Below are positions 16,748 through 25,882 of a stretch of 64,000 nucleotides of DNA, in pieces (position 1 is the stretch's first letter; each line of letters begins with the position of its first letter). Both the position numbers and the translations under genes were made by a program. The DNA is from Sneathiella limimaris (lineage in GTDB: Bacteria > Pseudomonadota > Alphaproteobacteria > Sneathiellales > Sneathiellaceae), in contig NZ_JABBYJ010000001.1 in assembly GCF_012932565.1 (NCBI RefSeq), forward strand, positions 2,108,001 to 2,172,000, in the 5' to 3' direction. The notes below the pieces were generated by a model, which was given only the letters and a program-made list of their open reading frames with translations, was not told where the DNA came from and ran no database searches.

Positions 16748-16928
16748 TTTTTTGGTTCCTCCCGTTAACGGTCCTACCTGGTTGTTCTTCATTTTCAGTA
16801 AGACCCATTAGTAGGGTTAAGATCACATAAAAGATCGTTTGAAGCAATGGTTGAAAAATAGGCTCTTTTCCAAATTAGTGTTTTCAGTCACTGTGACTGC
16901 CAAAATTATAACGACAGGGAGAGACGCG

Positions 16929-18038
16929 ATGACTATGCGGTGGCAGATTGCGATTGAGAAAGACGATATCCGGCAGGCTCGTCTGGAGACAAATATACCG
17001 GAACCCACCCTCGAAGAGGGAGAGATTGAAGTTGCGCTTCGCCATTATGCCCTGACGGCAAATAACGTTACCTATGCCACAATGGGTAAATCCTTTGGAA
17101 GCTGGACGGATATGCCAGGCTACTGGGCTTTCTTTCCTCATAACGATGACAGCCTTGGCAAGTTACCCGTTTGGGGATTTGCGGAAATTGTACGGAGCAA
17201 ACATCCAGAACTTGAGGTGGGAGAAGAGCTCTACGGCTACTTTCCACTTTCCAGCCATGTGATCTTGAAACCGGGTCGGGTCAGCGGATCCTCCCTTGTC
17301 GATGAAATGCCCCACCGGCAGAAACTGGCACCGGTCTATAACCAGTATAACAGGGTCCGCGGGATGGGGCCGGATATTCAAGGAGAGCGGGATCTCTGGC
17401 CTGTATTTCGCCCCCTCTTTGTCACAGGTTATATGATTTGCGACCAGTTCGCCGAGGCAGGCTTTTATGGGTCAGAGCAGATCCTCATTGGCAGTGCATC
17501 CAGCAAGACGGCGCTGATGACGGCCAGATGTTTTCAGAAATTTGAAAATGTTCCGCGCCTTGTTGGGCTGACTTCGCCGGGTAACCGGGCCTATGTAGAA
17601 GCCTCAAACCTCTATGATCAAGTTGTTGTGTATAGCGATGTGGAAGCGCTGGATGCAAGCCTTCCAACAGCGCTGATTGATATGTCAGGCGCTGGGGATG
17701 TGATCAACCGGATCCATCTTCATTTTCAAGAACAGCTGAAATTTTCCTGCCTGGTTGGGATTTCCCACTGGGATGCGGGACGGCCGCAACGGGATCTACC
17801 TGGCGCGCCTATTGCCCCTTTCTTTGCCCCCGGCCGGATCAAGCAGCGGACTGAGGATTGGGGCGCGGGCGGCTTGCAGGCGCGCCTCGCTGATATCTGG
17901 GCCGACGTGGTTGCCATGGCACCAAACCTGACGGTGATTGATCGGCAGGAAGGGCCGAAACCAGCGCTCGAAGCTTATCAGTCCTTGGTCATGGGCAAAG
18001 TGGACCCGTCAAAATCTTTGATCCTGACCCATTCATAA
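16929..18038 (+). CDS. DUF2855 family protein
   Basis: A 369-residue soluble protein of the DUF2855 family, which resembles medium-chain dehydrogenase/quinone oxidoreductase folds: an N-terminal GroES-like part (ALRHYALTANNVTYATMG; YWAFFP) and a Rossmann-like half (ILIGSASSKTALMTARCF). The usual zinc ligands of alcohol dehydrogenases are not apparent. ATG 16929 follows GGGAGAG. Divergent from the TRAP transporter; a shared substrate is possible but unproven. Confidence 0.8.
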   Translation: MTMRWQIAIEKDDIRQARLETNIPEPTLEEGEIEVALRHYALTANNVTYATMGKSFGSWTDMPGYWAFFPHNDDSLGKLPVWGFAEIVRSKHPELEVGEELYGYFPLSSHVILKPGRVSGSSLVDEMPHRQKLAPVYNQYNRVRGMGPDIQGERDLWPVFRPLFVTGYMICDQFAEAGFYGSEQILIGSASSKTALMTARCFQKFENVPRLVGLTSPGNRAYVEASNLYDQVVVYSDVEALDASLPTALIDMSGAGDVINRIHLHFQEQLKFSCLVGISHWDAGRPQRDLPGAPIAPFFAPGRIKQRTEDWGAGGLQARLADIWADVVAMAPNLTVIDRQEGPKPALEAYQSLVMGKVDPSKSLILTHS

Positions 18039-18059
18039 GTAGAGATCTAAAGGACAGGA

Positions 18060-19694
18060 TCAGATTGTTTCGATTTTGTCCTTGAAGATATGAAAGCGGG
18101 ATAACCGCAAGAGCGCCAGAATACGGGGCATGGTGTGGGTCATACCAGAGACCAGTTTGTTGACCCGATCAAACTCCCCAAGATAGGCGAGGGCAGGGAT
18201 GATCTGCCCTTGCAGCTCTTCACGCAGGAAGGTGTTGGAGACCTGCTCAGTCGCTTTTAAGTAGCGGTCAATCCCTTCCAGGCTGGCCCGGTTGACCAGC
18301 ATCAGCTTGGTCGCGTTCTTGAGGATCTGGCCATATTCCTCGCTTCTGGAAAGTTTCATATCCTGTTCGGCGATCTGCATGATGTCTTCATATTGGATTG
18401 GTTTGTTGGGTGAGTTAAAAGCGCTTGAGAAGACAAGTTCCCGAACTAATTTCCGAAGGGGCGGGATCTTGTACATATGCAGGGTTTTGATGGATTCAGA
18501 GAAATAGCCAGCATGTGCAAGATCGCTGGACAGGAAAACAAGTCCCTGAATGACTTTATGGCCTTCCTGCTTCTGCCGCTCTGAGGCAAGGACCATCGCC
18601 TGTTGGAAGTAACTCATTTCACCTGTGACTTTGCCGAGCTGTGAGAGGGAATAGATGGTTTCCTTGTCGTTCGGAATTTCAGCGAGCAGATCCTCCGCCT
18701 CATCCAAATGACCGGATTTGGCAAAATTGGCAACCAGCTTCACATAGGACAGGTCATCCCGGTAATTATAAGGCAGTTCCCCAATGATATATCGGATTTG
18801 GTCCAGATCGCCCCGCTCTGCATATAGATGAAGGATCCCTTCATAAGCCAGCTTGCGGGGAAAAGAGGTGATGATCTTGTCAACAAGCGTTAGGGCTGCC
18901 TCCAGTTGTTCATCTCCGGCAAGGGCGATCGCTATCCCTGCGTGGGCGGCGTCTTTATCTGACTGAAAATTCAGTGCCTGAAGACTTTCAAATGCCTCTG
19001 CCTTCAGGCCTTCCTGATAGAGCTTGTTGTGAATAATAGTGAAGGCTTTACTTCTGGCCTGTTTATTTCGGCCAGCTGGAGCCAGTTCCTTGGCAAAATT
19101 CTGAGCAGCGCCATACTCCTTGCTGTCCAGTGCCTTCAAACAGAGAAGGAAAAGGACTTTGTCCCGGTTGCCCTTGTCCTTAAACCCCTTGCTGAGAGCG
19201 TTGGCGGCGTCGATCTCCCCATTTAGGGCCAAAAGAAACGCATACAGGGTATCATATTCCTCGTTGCGACCAATCAGGCTCTCAGGGAGGGGGAGGTCCA
19301 CATTTTCCCAGCGTTGAGTATCAATAATGAATTTATTGATCTTGTTTTTTTCGATTTGCCCAAAGTTTTTATAGAAGATCTGCTCGAATTTCTTGATCTT
19401 GATGTTGGACAAAATGTCGAGCGCCTCCGTTTCCTCGTCCAGAAGAATATGGGTTGCGGCAAATGCGACCCGGGCGGAATCTTGCTCGAACCGGTTCCCA
19501 TAGGACAGCTGGGTCTTGGCGAGATCCATATAGCAGCGGGCATCGGCGCATGTTCCAACCTCAGATGGGGCCAATACTTGGGAGATGGAAGGCGGGATGA
19601 CTTCTTGGGTTCGGCTGCCATATAAGCTGTTGCCCGGTGTCACACAGGCAGAGAGGGTAGAGAGAGCCGCGAATACCAAGCCAAATCTTAACAT
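18060..19694 (-). CDS. Lipoprotein with tetratricopeptide-like repeats
   Basis: A 544-residue protein. The N-terminus MLRFGLVFAALSTLSACVTPG is a lipoprotein signal with lipobox LSAC. The rest is alpha-helical with repeated A/L-rich pairs such as GIAIALAGDEQLEAALTLVD, LVANFAKSGHLDEAEDLLAEI and IPALAYLGEFDRVNKLVSGM, consistent with degenerate TPR/Sel1-type solenoids. ATG 19694 is chosen to open the signal peptide. Probably outer-membrane-anchored in the periplasm; partner unknown. Confidence 0.75.
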   Translation of the reverse strand: MLRFGLVFAALSTLSACVTPGNSLYGSRTQEVIPPSISQVLAPSEVGTCADARCYMDLAKTQLSYGNRFEQDSARVAFAATHILLDEETEALDILSNIKIKKFEQIFYKNFGQIEKNKINKFIIDTQRWENVDLPLPESLIGRNEEYDTLYAFLLALNGEIDAANALSKGFKDKGNRDKVLFLLCLKALDSKEYGAAQNFAKELAPAGRNKQARSKAFTIIHNKLYQEGLKAEAFESLQALNFQSDKDAAHAGIAIALAGDEQLEAALTLVDKIITSFPRKLAYEGILHLYAERGDLDQIRYIIGELPYNYRDDLSYVKLVANFAKSGHLDEAEDLLAEIPNDKETIYSLSQLGKVTGEMSYFQQAMVLASERQKQEGHKVIQGLVFLSSDLAHAGYFSESIKTLHMYKIPPLRKLVRELVFSSAFNSPNKPIQYEDIMQIAEQDMKLSRSEEYGQILKNATKLMLVNRASLEGIDRYLKATEQVSNTFLREELQGQIIPALAYLGEFDRVNKLVSGMTHTMPRILALLRLSRFHIFKDKIETI

Positions 19695-19895
19695 GATCCC
19701 ATCCTTTTCAGCCCCACCCAAAATCCCAATATTAGGATAGTAAAGAGAAGAACTTGAGCCTGTCCAGTTGAATAATTGTGAATGCGCTCACCTTTATGCC
19801 AATTTGCTCCATGTGATTGAGCGCCGTTTCAAATGATTGATCTCAAGCAATCTTTCGGATAGGTTCGCCGGGTTATCTCTCGAGAAGTTATCCTC

Positions 19896-21110
19896 ATGTC
19901 CCAGAAAAATCCCCCAGTTCTGAGCCACTCAACCATTCTTGCTCTGATCCTGATCAGTATGGTTGGGCCGCTCGCAATGAATATTATTCTGCCGTCCATT
20001 TCCTCCTATCAGGTGGCGTTCGAGACGGAATATGCGCTGGCTCAACTGACTTTGACATTTTATCTGGCTTCAGTTGCTATTGGTCAGCTTTTCTACGGGC
20101 CCATATCAGATCGGTTCGGTCGGATGCCTGTGATTTATTTCGGTCTGGTGACCTATGTGATTGGCGGCGCGCTCTGCTATTTTGCTCAGTCAATTGAAAT
20201 GCTGATAGTTGCGCGAATTATCCAGGCCTTTGGGGGCTGTGCAGGCATGGTTATGGGACGGGCCATGGTGCGTGATAAATATGACGCCAATCAAGCAACT
20301 TCAGTGATTGCCTATATGACTATGGGGATTGTACTGGCGCCAACTTTAGGGCCGGCTATCGGGGGCATTCTTGAGGATCTGTATGGCTGGCAATCGAGCT
20401 TTATTTTCGTCGCCCTCTGCGGGCTCACCGTTTTCTTCGTTGTAACGCGTTCCCTTTCGGAAACCCTGCCGCGAGAAAAACGTCATCCCACACATATTGG
20501 CCATATGTTGCTGTCGTTTTACTTTCTATTCCGCAACCCAAAATTCAATGCGTATGCGTTTATGGTGGCGTTCAGCACATCCGCTTATTTCGCCTTTCTG
20601 GGGGGCTCATCTTATGTACTGATCGATTTGATGGGAATTTCTGCCAGTGAACTCGGCCTTGCATTTGTTGCTGTCTCAGCGCTTTACATCTTGGGAAATT
20701 TCCTGACCGCCCGGCTGAATATCCGTTTTGGGTTGAACAAGCTGATAGCCTTTGGGGCGACCGTTAGCCTTTTGGGGGCCTTGGCGATCCTGATGGTTGA
20801 TCAGCTAGTCGGCTTGAACCCATACACCTTTATTGGATTGATGTCGTTTATTGCCTTCGGGAACGGCTTTTGTATATCAACAGGGCTCGCTGCGGCCGTT
20901 GGGGCAGATCCAGCACGAGTTGGGGCTGCGTCAGGTCTTGCCGGTTCTCTGCAGATCGGGATGGGATCCATCGCAACATTCATTGTTGGAACCTTGTTCA
21001 GCCTTTTCCCCGGAAGCGTAGCACCGCTTGCCATGACAATTGTGGGGTGCTGCACCTTGGCTGCTATCAGCTTTGGGCTTGGGTTGTGGATTAACAGGCG
21101 AGCCGACTGA
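19896..21110 (+). CDS. Bcr/CflA-type multidrug MFS exporter
   Basis: A 404-residue, 12-helix major facilitator. Family markers: LPSISSYQVAFETEYALAQ in helix 1-2, GQLFYGPISDRFGRMPV (loop 2-3 motif A), and RIIQAFGGCAGMVMGRAMVRD, typical of Bcr/CflA drug-proton antiporters. It stands alone before the acyl-CoA ligase gene; substrate unknown. Confidence 0.9.
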   Translation: MSQKNPPVLSHSTILALILISMVGPLAMNIILPSISSYQVAFETEYALAQLTLTFYLASVAIGQLFYGPISDRFGRMPVIYFGLVTYVIGGALCYFAQSIEMLIVARIIQAFGGCAGMVMGRAMVRDKYDANQATSVIAYMTMGIVLAPTLGPAIGGILEDLYGWQSSFIFVALCGLTVFFVVTRSLSETLPREKRHPTHIGHMLLSFYFLFRNPKFNAYAFMVAFSTSAYFAFLGGSSYVLIDLMGISASELGLAFVAVSALYILGNFLTARLNIRFGLNKLIAFGATVSLLGALAILMVDQLVGLNPYTFIGLMSFIAFGNGFCISTGLAAAVGADPARVGAASGLAGSLQIGMGSIATFIVGTLFSLFPGSVAPLAMTIVGCCTLAAISFGLGLWINRRAD

Positions 21111-21203
21111 AAGATCCACGACTGACTTCTCCGTATGAGGTTTTTCTGCTTTACGCTTCCCTGATTATCCGGATACTGGAAAAAAATAATCGAGGGAGGA
21201 AAC

Positions 21204-22763
21204 ATGCGGATCTCGCAATTGCTGGAACGGGCAGTGCAGACCAAAAGGGATGCTGTGGCAACCGTCTATAATGACCGTCAACATACATATGGAGAGTTTC
21301 AGGACAGGGTGCAGCGCCTTGCCGGTGCGCTTCAGAAATTAGGGCTTGAAGAGGGGGAACGGGCAGCGATCCTGGCCCAGAATTCCGATCGATATCTGGA
21401 GTTCTATTACGCGGTTCCTTGGGCCGGCGGTGTTTTCGTCCCCGTCAATACACGTCTGGCTGTTCCGGAATTTGCCTATTGGCTGAATGACTCTGGCTCC
21501 AAGATCCTGTTTGTAGATGCCGCGTTTGCGCCTGCTGTCCCAGAACTTTTGAAGCAAGTGGAAAGCCTGGAGACTGTTATTTACCTCGGGGATGACCAGA
21601 CGCCTGAGGGAATGCACGCGTATGAGGAAATCCTCGCAGCTGCTGAGGCGGTTCCTGATGCAGGTCGTAAGGGTGATGATCTTGCCGGCTTGTTCTACAC
21701 AGGTGGGACAACAGGGGTGTCTAAGGGAGTGATGTTGAGCCACAATAACCTGGTCATCAATAGCTTGAATTCGATGCCGGCCTATGGCTTTACTGAGCAA
21801 AGTGTTTGGCTTCATGCCGCGCCGATGTTTCATATTGCGGACGGGGCCGCTGTTTTTGCCGCTGTCCTTGGCCTTAGCAAGCATGTCTTTATACCCGGCT
21901 ACACGCCAGAAGGAACCATGCAGGCTATTGAGCTGCATGGCATTACGGAAACCTTACTGGTGCCCACCATGGTCAACATGTTGGTAAACCATCCCAAGAT
22001 CCGGGATTATAATCTGACCAGTTTGATCAATATCGTCTACGGTGCGTCCCCCATGCCGGAAGCCGTAATCGTCAAAGCGCTTGAGGAATTGCCGGGTTGT
22101 GGCTTTACCCATGCATATGGCCAAACAGAATGCGCGCCGTTGGTTACATATACTGGGCCTGAATTTCATGTGTTGGATGGTCCTAACGCAGGACGGTTTA
22201 AATCAGCGGGCCGGGCGGCTTATTCTGTAGATGTCAAAATCTTCGATGAGAATGATGAGGAAGTCCCCTATGGCACCGTAGGGCAGGTCTGCGTTCAGGG
22301 CGACAACGTCATGCTTGCCTACTGGAATAAGCCCGAACAGACGGCAGAGGCCTTGAAAGGCGGATGGATGCACACGGGGGACGGCGGCTATATGGACGAG
22401 CAGGGCTTTGTTTATATTGTTGATCGGGTCAAGGATATGATCATTTCCGGCGGTGAAAACGTGTATTCGGCGGAAGTTGAAAACACGATTTATCAGCATG
22501 AAGCGGTTGCCGAATGTGCCGTGATCGGGATCCCGAGTGAGAAGTGGGGGGAACAGGTTCATGCCATTGTTCGCCTGCATGAAGGGATGACGGCGACTGA
22601 GCAGGATTTGATAGACTTTGCTCATACGCTAATCGCCGGATTTAAATGCCCTCGAAGTGTAGACTTCACAACCGACCCGCTACCGCTTTCTGGTGCAGGC
22701 AAGATCCTCAAAACAGAACTTAGGAAACCCTATTGGGCAGATCAATCTAAGGCCGTTAGCTAA
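21204..22763 (+). CDS. Long-chain acyl-CoA synthetase (AMP-forming)
   Basis: A 519-residue ANL-superfamily enzyme that adenylates a carboxylic acid and transfers it to CoA. P-loop-like motif FYTGGTTGVSKGVMLSH, AYGQTECAPLV near the middle, and the hinge WMHTGDGGYMDEQGFVYIVDR followed by MIISGGENVYSAEVE; the C-terminal catalytic lysine lies in SGAGKILKTELR. GGGAGGAAAC precedes the ATG. Chain-length preference cannot be read. Followed by a strong terminator. Confidence 0.92.
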   Translation: MRISQLLERAVQTKRDAVATVYNDRQHTYGEFQDRVQRLAGALQKLGLEEGERAAILAQNSDRYLEFYYAVPWAGGVFVPVNTRLAVPEFAYWLNDSGSKILFVDAAFAPAVPELLKQVESLETVIYLGDDQTPEGMHAYEEILAAAEAVPDAGRKGDDLAGLFYTGGTTGVSKGVMLSHNNLVINSLNSMPAYGFTEQSVWLHAAPMFHIADGAAVFAAVLGLSKHVFIPGYTPEGTMQAIELHGITETLLVPTMVNMLVNHPKIRDYNLTSLINIVYGASPMPEAVIVKALEELPGCGFTHAYGQTECAPLVTYTGPEFHVLDGPNAGRFKSAGRAAYSVDVKIFDENDEEVPYGTVGQVCVQGDNVMLAYWNKPEQTAEALKGGWMHTGDGGYMDEQGFVYIVDRVKDMIISGGENVYSAEVENTIYQHEAVAECAVIGIPSEKWGEQVHAIVRLHEGMTATEQDLIDFAHTLIAGFKCPRSVDFTTDPLPLSGAGKILKTELRKPYWADQSKAVS

Positions 22764-22784
22764 AAGATTTTCGCGTTTGAATAG

Positions 22785-22813
22785 AAAAGGAGGGGGAAGG
22801 ACCCCCTCCTTTT
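22785..22813 (+). terminator. Rho-independent terminator after the ligase gene
   Basis: AAAAGGAGGGGG / CCCCCTCCTTTT 12-bp perfect stem with a 5-nt loop. Confidence 0.85.
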
Positions 22814-23081
22814 ATATGGAGATGTGAGCTCTAAAATGATCTCATGAGGTCTATTAAAGCGGTATTGTGGTTAAAAAAGTCTTAAAGTTTCCACATATTT
22901 TAAGTGTGTTTCTGCAATTTTTGCCCAAAAACCAGCTATTTCAACTTTATTACAGAAATTAGGTCCATTTATAGTTAATAAAGTCTTAATTTCGTGTTGA
23001 ATTTGATTCGTGCAACTTTTCATATTTTTCGAATGATTCTGCAACTGATAGGATTAGTTGTGCAACATGTACAACCTTAAG

Positions 23082-23107
23082 TTTTTGTTAACCATTTTTG
23101 TTAACCA
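23082..23107. repeat. Tandem 13-bp direct repeat
   Basis: TTTTTGTTAACCA occurs twice head to tail without spacer, each with an internal GTTAAC palindrome. The TATAAT at 23128 lies 21 bp downstream, so this is a candidate activator or repressor site. Confidence 0.5.
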
Positions 23108-23235
23108 AGAATCCCGACAAATCCTATTATAATGCGTAAAATTTTATCTAATTTGTAGGCGTTGGTGTTTCCGTCAGGCATAATAAAGCCAGTCTTGAAG
23201 TAAGGGCTCTCCATGTTCAGGGGGAGCAATAGGGG

Positions 23236-23262
23236 TCTGCGACAATTCCCAATTGTTGCAGA
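23236..23262 (+). promoter_or_regulatory. 12-bp hairpin in the array leader
   Basis: TCTGCGACAATT and AATTGTTGCAGA around CCC; in RNA the only imperfect position is a G-U pair, so the stem is complete. No T-run follows, so it is not a simple terminator. Could be an operator or an RNA element. Confidence 0.45.
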
Positions 23263-23282
23263 ATAAAAATGATCAGGGTTGT

Positions 23283-23302
23283 TTCAACACGGCGGTGTTG
23301 AA
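23283..23302 (+). promoter_or_regulatory. 8-bp hairpin just before the first CTERM gene
   Basis: TTCAACAC-GGCG-GTGTTGAA, a perfect stem 24 bp before the ATG at 23327. It may influence mRNA stability or translation of the first secreted protein. Confidence 0.45.
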
Positions 23303-23326
23303 CACCTATTGACGGAGAGATGAGTT

Positions 23327-23953
23327 ATGTTCAAAAAACTTTTTGCGGGAGCAGCCGTCGCGGCGGCTGTACTTTTTAGCGCATCATTGGCTAGTGCTGC
23401 CAGTTTTGATTTTACATCAGGTACTAACAGAACAGACGGGCAAGGGGCTGGCTGGCACGGTAACATTAGCTACAGTGTCGATGGAATTTCTGTTAATGCT
23501 ACTCCAGTTGGATATTCTTCTGGTGGCCAGTGGATCCGACAGTATGATGACCATGGATTAGCTGTATATAGTGGCGACTACTGTTGCAACGTTGATTCTA
23601 ATCACGAGGTTGACGGTTGGATTTATGGGGAAGCTGTAAAGTTGACTTTTAGTGAAGAAGTCTATCTTACATCTGTTAGTTTCACACATGTCGATCGCGA
23701 TGATCAGTTTGCTTATCGTGTTAATGGTGGTTCCTGGACTGAAAACATCAGTATCGCAGGCAATAATCCATATGGCTTCTCGCTTCCTGGTCTAAAGGGT
23801 ACAGTATTTGATATTGCTGCTCTTGATTGGAATGATGACTGGAAATTGAGTGGTGTAACAGTTTCCGCTGTTCCACTGCCACCTGCCGTTTTGATGTTTG
23901 GTGCGGCTCTGGCTGGACTGGGTTGGTTCCGTCGTCGTAAAGCGGCTGCATAA
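23327..23953 (+). CDS. VPLPPA-CTERM secreted protein 1
   Basis: A 208-residue exported protein. Signal peptide KKLFAGAAVAAAVLFSASLASA, a beta-rich body with 'VDGWIYGEAVKLTFSEEVYL' and 'FSLPGLKGTVFDIAAL', and a C-terminal sorting tail VPLPPAVLMFGAALAGLGWF followed by RRRK. The tail has the VPLPA-CTERM plan (short Pro motif, hydrophobic helix, Arg cluster) that an exosortase-like enzyme would process. No exosortase is in the window. First and founding-like member of a four-gene tandem array; GAGAGATGAG precedes the ATG. Molecular role unknown. Confidence 0.85.
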   Translation: MFKKLFAGAAVAAAVLFSASLASAASFDFTSGTNRTDGQGAGWHGNISYSVDGISVNATPVGYSSGGQWIRQYDDHGLAVYSGDYCCNVDSNHEVDGWIYGEAVKLTFSEEVYLTSVSFTHVDRDDQFAYRVNGGSWTENISIAGNNPYGFSLPGLKGTVFDIAALDWNDDWKLSGVTVSAVPLPPAVLMFGAALAGLGWFRRRKAAA

Positions 23954-23981
23954 GAAACCAGCAAAAGTATAGTTGTTGAAG

Positions 23982-24009
23982 ACGGAGGCGATTTCGCCTC
24001 CGTTTTTTT
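23982..24009 (+). terminator. Terminator of CTERM gene 1
   Basis: ACGGAGGCGA / TCGCCTCCGT stem with a 2-nt loop and a run of T. The ACGGAGGC core recurs after all four array genes. Confidence 0.88.
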
Positions 24010-24147
24010 GTGAGGGGTGTTCAGGAATTCTGAGGGTTTTCCCGTCACGGCTCATCTCTCAAAGCGTTTGTTTCTGGAGGACCTGTCGCTTGTCTTTCGT
24101 CAGGGCACTGGTCCGACTTGTTCAGGAACAATGAAGAGAGATGAGTT

Positions 24148-24798
24148 ATGTTAAAAAAATTATTCGCCGGCGCCCTAATAGCCGCCAGCCTATCAATCGG
24201 CGCCTCTGTTGTCAGCGCTGCTTCTGTTGATTTTTCGTCTAACGGCAATGGAGCACAGGATGGAGAAGGATATAAATATACTGGATCCGATGGCACTATG
24301 ATCACCACGTCAGTTTTGCAAGGGGTTGTTGCTGATGAACTTTTTTTCGACGGAGTTCTAAATCAAACAGATAGTGGGCTTGGAATCTGTATAAAAGATT
24401 ATGAAGGTATTTGCGTTGATTATGACAATCCTGAAATAGATGGTTGGGGTAATGAGGGTATTCGGCTGACTTTCAGCCAAGAAGTCTTTTTAAACAAAAT
24501 CTATTTTACCGCGGTGGGTAGAAATGATGATTTTTCATACCGCGTTGGTGATGGAAACTGGGTAACGGTGGATATTGAGGGTGGTAATGGAAACGATACT
24601 GGTAAGGGATATTATGAATTTAGTTTACCGGGTTTAAAAGGGAGTGTGTTTGATATTGCTGCGATTATGGATTTTGATGATTTCAAAGTATCTGCTGCAG
24701 ATTATGAAATGTCAGCTGTCCCGTTACCACCCGCGGTTCTTTTGTTTGGTGCGGCGCTCATGGGGCTTGGGTGGTTTAAGCGTCGGAAATCCGCTTGA
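24148..24798 (+). CDS. VPLPPA-CTERM secreted protein 2
   Basis: A 216-residue paralogue of the preceding protein. Signal peptide LKKLFAGALIAASLSIGASVV, conserved core 'EIDGWGNEGIRLTFSQEVFL', 'FSLPGLKGSVFDIAAI' and the tail VPLPPAVLLFGAALMGLGWF with KRRK. Its start region GAGAGATGAGTTATGTT is identical to that of gene 1. The middle contains a pair of cysteines (GICIKDYEGICVDY) absent from gene 1. Likely surface-exposed after CTERM processing; no enzyme motif seen. Confidence 0.84.
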   Translation: MLKKLFAGALIAASLSIGASVVSAASVDFSSNGNGAQDGEGYKYTGSDGTMITTSVLQGVVADELFFDGVLNQTDSGLGICIKDYEGICVDYDNPEIDGWGNEGIRLTFSQEVFLNKIYFTAVGRNDDFSYRVGDGNWVTVDIEGGNGNDTGKGYYEFSLPGLKGSVFDIAAIMDFDDFKVSAADYEMSAVPLPPAVLLFGAALMGLGWFKRRKSA

Positions 24799-24830
24799 TA
24801 CCTGTCTTTTTGACAACCAAATATTTTTAA

Positions 24831-24860
24831 AACGGAGGCAGGTTTGCTTCCGTTTTTTTT
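24831..24860 (+). terminator. Terminator of CTERM gene 2
   Basis: AACGGAGGCA pairs with TGCTTCCGTT (one G-U) followed by eight T. Confidence 0.85.
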
Positions 24861-25093
24861 GTGCCGCAACTCAGATAAAATTAATCGAAAAGGTCCCGAA
24901 AAATTGCTTAAAATTTGATCCTTTTTCTATCTCAATTTTAACTTTTTCGGCCTAGTTTACCACCCAGTATTGAATTTTATGCCTCCTTTTGAGGTTGGGG
25001 GGAGCAGGGGTTCTGCAAGGTTTTGCGGGTCTGCTCCAGTAGATTGCCTGTCATCACTTAAAAAGTGTCGGCAGGAGGTAACGGAGAGAGAAA

Positions 25094-25732
25094 ATGCTGA
25101 AAAGAATTTTGGCAAGCCTGGGGGCGGTAATCGCCCTGACCTTGAGCGCGACAGCTGCTCAGGCGATCACCATGCAGTTCACAAATGGAAAATATGATAG
25201 CGGAGCCTATCATTATAGCGAAGGCGGCTATGATCTAACCGCGTCCGCTAATTTTGGCGGAAACCACGGTGGATATTTTGGTCAATCTTCCAGTTCTGGC
25301 CTATATGTCACCAGCTATAAATGTAGCGCTCATAAATATCACTGTTACAGCGATAATCACCAGATCGATGGCTATAAGAAAAGTGAAAGCATCACTTTGA
25401 CTTTTAACCAGGAAGTGTCGCTCCAGTCCGTCTATTTTAACTATGTGGGCTATGACGATGACTTCTCCATCATGGCGGATGCAGGTCCCAACAGCGTCTT
25501 CGATATCGTTGGTGGTAATCGATATGACTCTGACAGCGGATATTATGACTTTGCCGATGGTGGACTTGTTGGAACAGTCTTTACCATTGCAGCGCCTTAT
25601 TATGATGACGACTTTAAGCTGGCGGGATTGCAATTCTCACCCGTCTCGGCCGTTCCGCTGCCACCAGCCGTGCTGATGTTTGGTGCCGCCCTGATTGGCC
25701 TTGGTGTCCTGAAACGGCGCAAGCAAGTCTGA
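25094..25732 (+). CDS. VPLPPA-CTERM secreted protein 3
   Basis: A 212-residue paralogue. Signal peptide LKRILASLGAVIALTLSATA, body rich in Tyr, Gly, Asp and Ser (YDSGAYHYSEGGYD; YYDFADGGLVGTVFTIAA), tail VPLPPAVLMFGAALIGLGVL with KRRK. It is more divergent and histidine-richer than genes 1 and 2. The stretch 60-100 bp upstream repeats a GGGGGAGCA...GGGGTTCTGC-like box also seen before gene 1. Confidence 0.84.
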   Translation: MLKRILASLGAVIALTLSATAAQAITMQFTNGKYDSGAYHYSEGGYDLTASANFGGNHGGYFGQSSSSGLYVTSYKCSAHKYHCYSDNHQIDGYKKSESITLTFNQEVSLQSVYFNYVGYDDDFSIMADAGPNSVFDIVGGNRYDSDSGYYDFADGGLVGTVFTIAAPYYDDDFKLAGLQFSPVSAVPLPPAVLMFGAALIGLGVLKRRKQV

Positions 25733-25758
25733 ATATTAAAGACATTGATCCTAAGTTC

Positions 25759-25786
25759 AAACGGAGGCTTTTAGCCTCCGTTTTTT
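25759..25786 (+). terminator. Terminator of CTERM gene 3
   Basis: ACGGAGGCT-TTT-AGCCTCCGT perfect stem followed by six T. Confidence 0.9.
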
Positions 25787-25882
25787 GTTGTTTTGCCTTA
25801 TCTACTGATCTCACGGATTGCTTGGGGGGATCGTCTCTCTTTTTGAGTTTCCTGGTTTATTGAAACAAAGATTGGAGAGAAA

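Larger units (their letters stand above)
22814..23326 (+). other. Long AT-rich intergenic leader before the CTERM array
   Basis: About 500 bp without a convincing coding frame. It holds a tandem 13-bp direct repeat (23082-23107), a TATAAT at 23128-23133, two perfect or near-perfect hairpins (23236-23262 and 23283-23302) and several copies of TGCAAC. It is the likely promoter and 5' leader of the four secreted-protein genes that follow. Confidence 0.6.
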
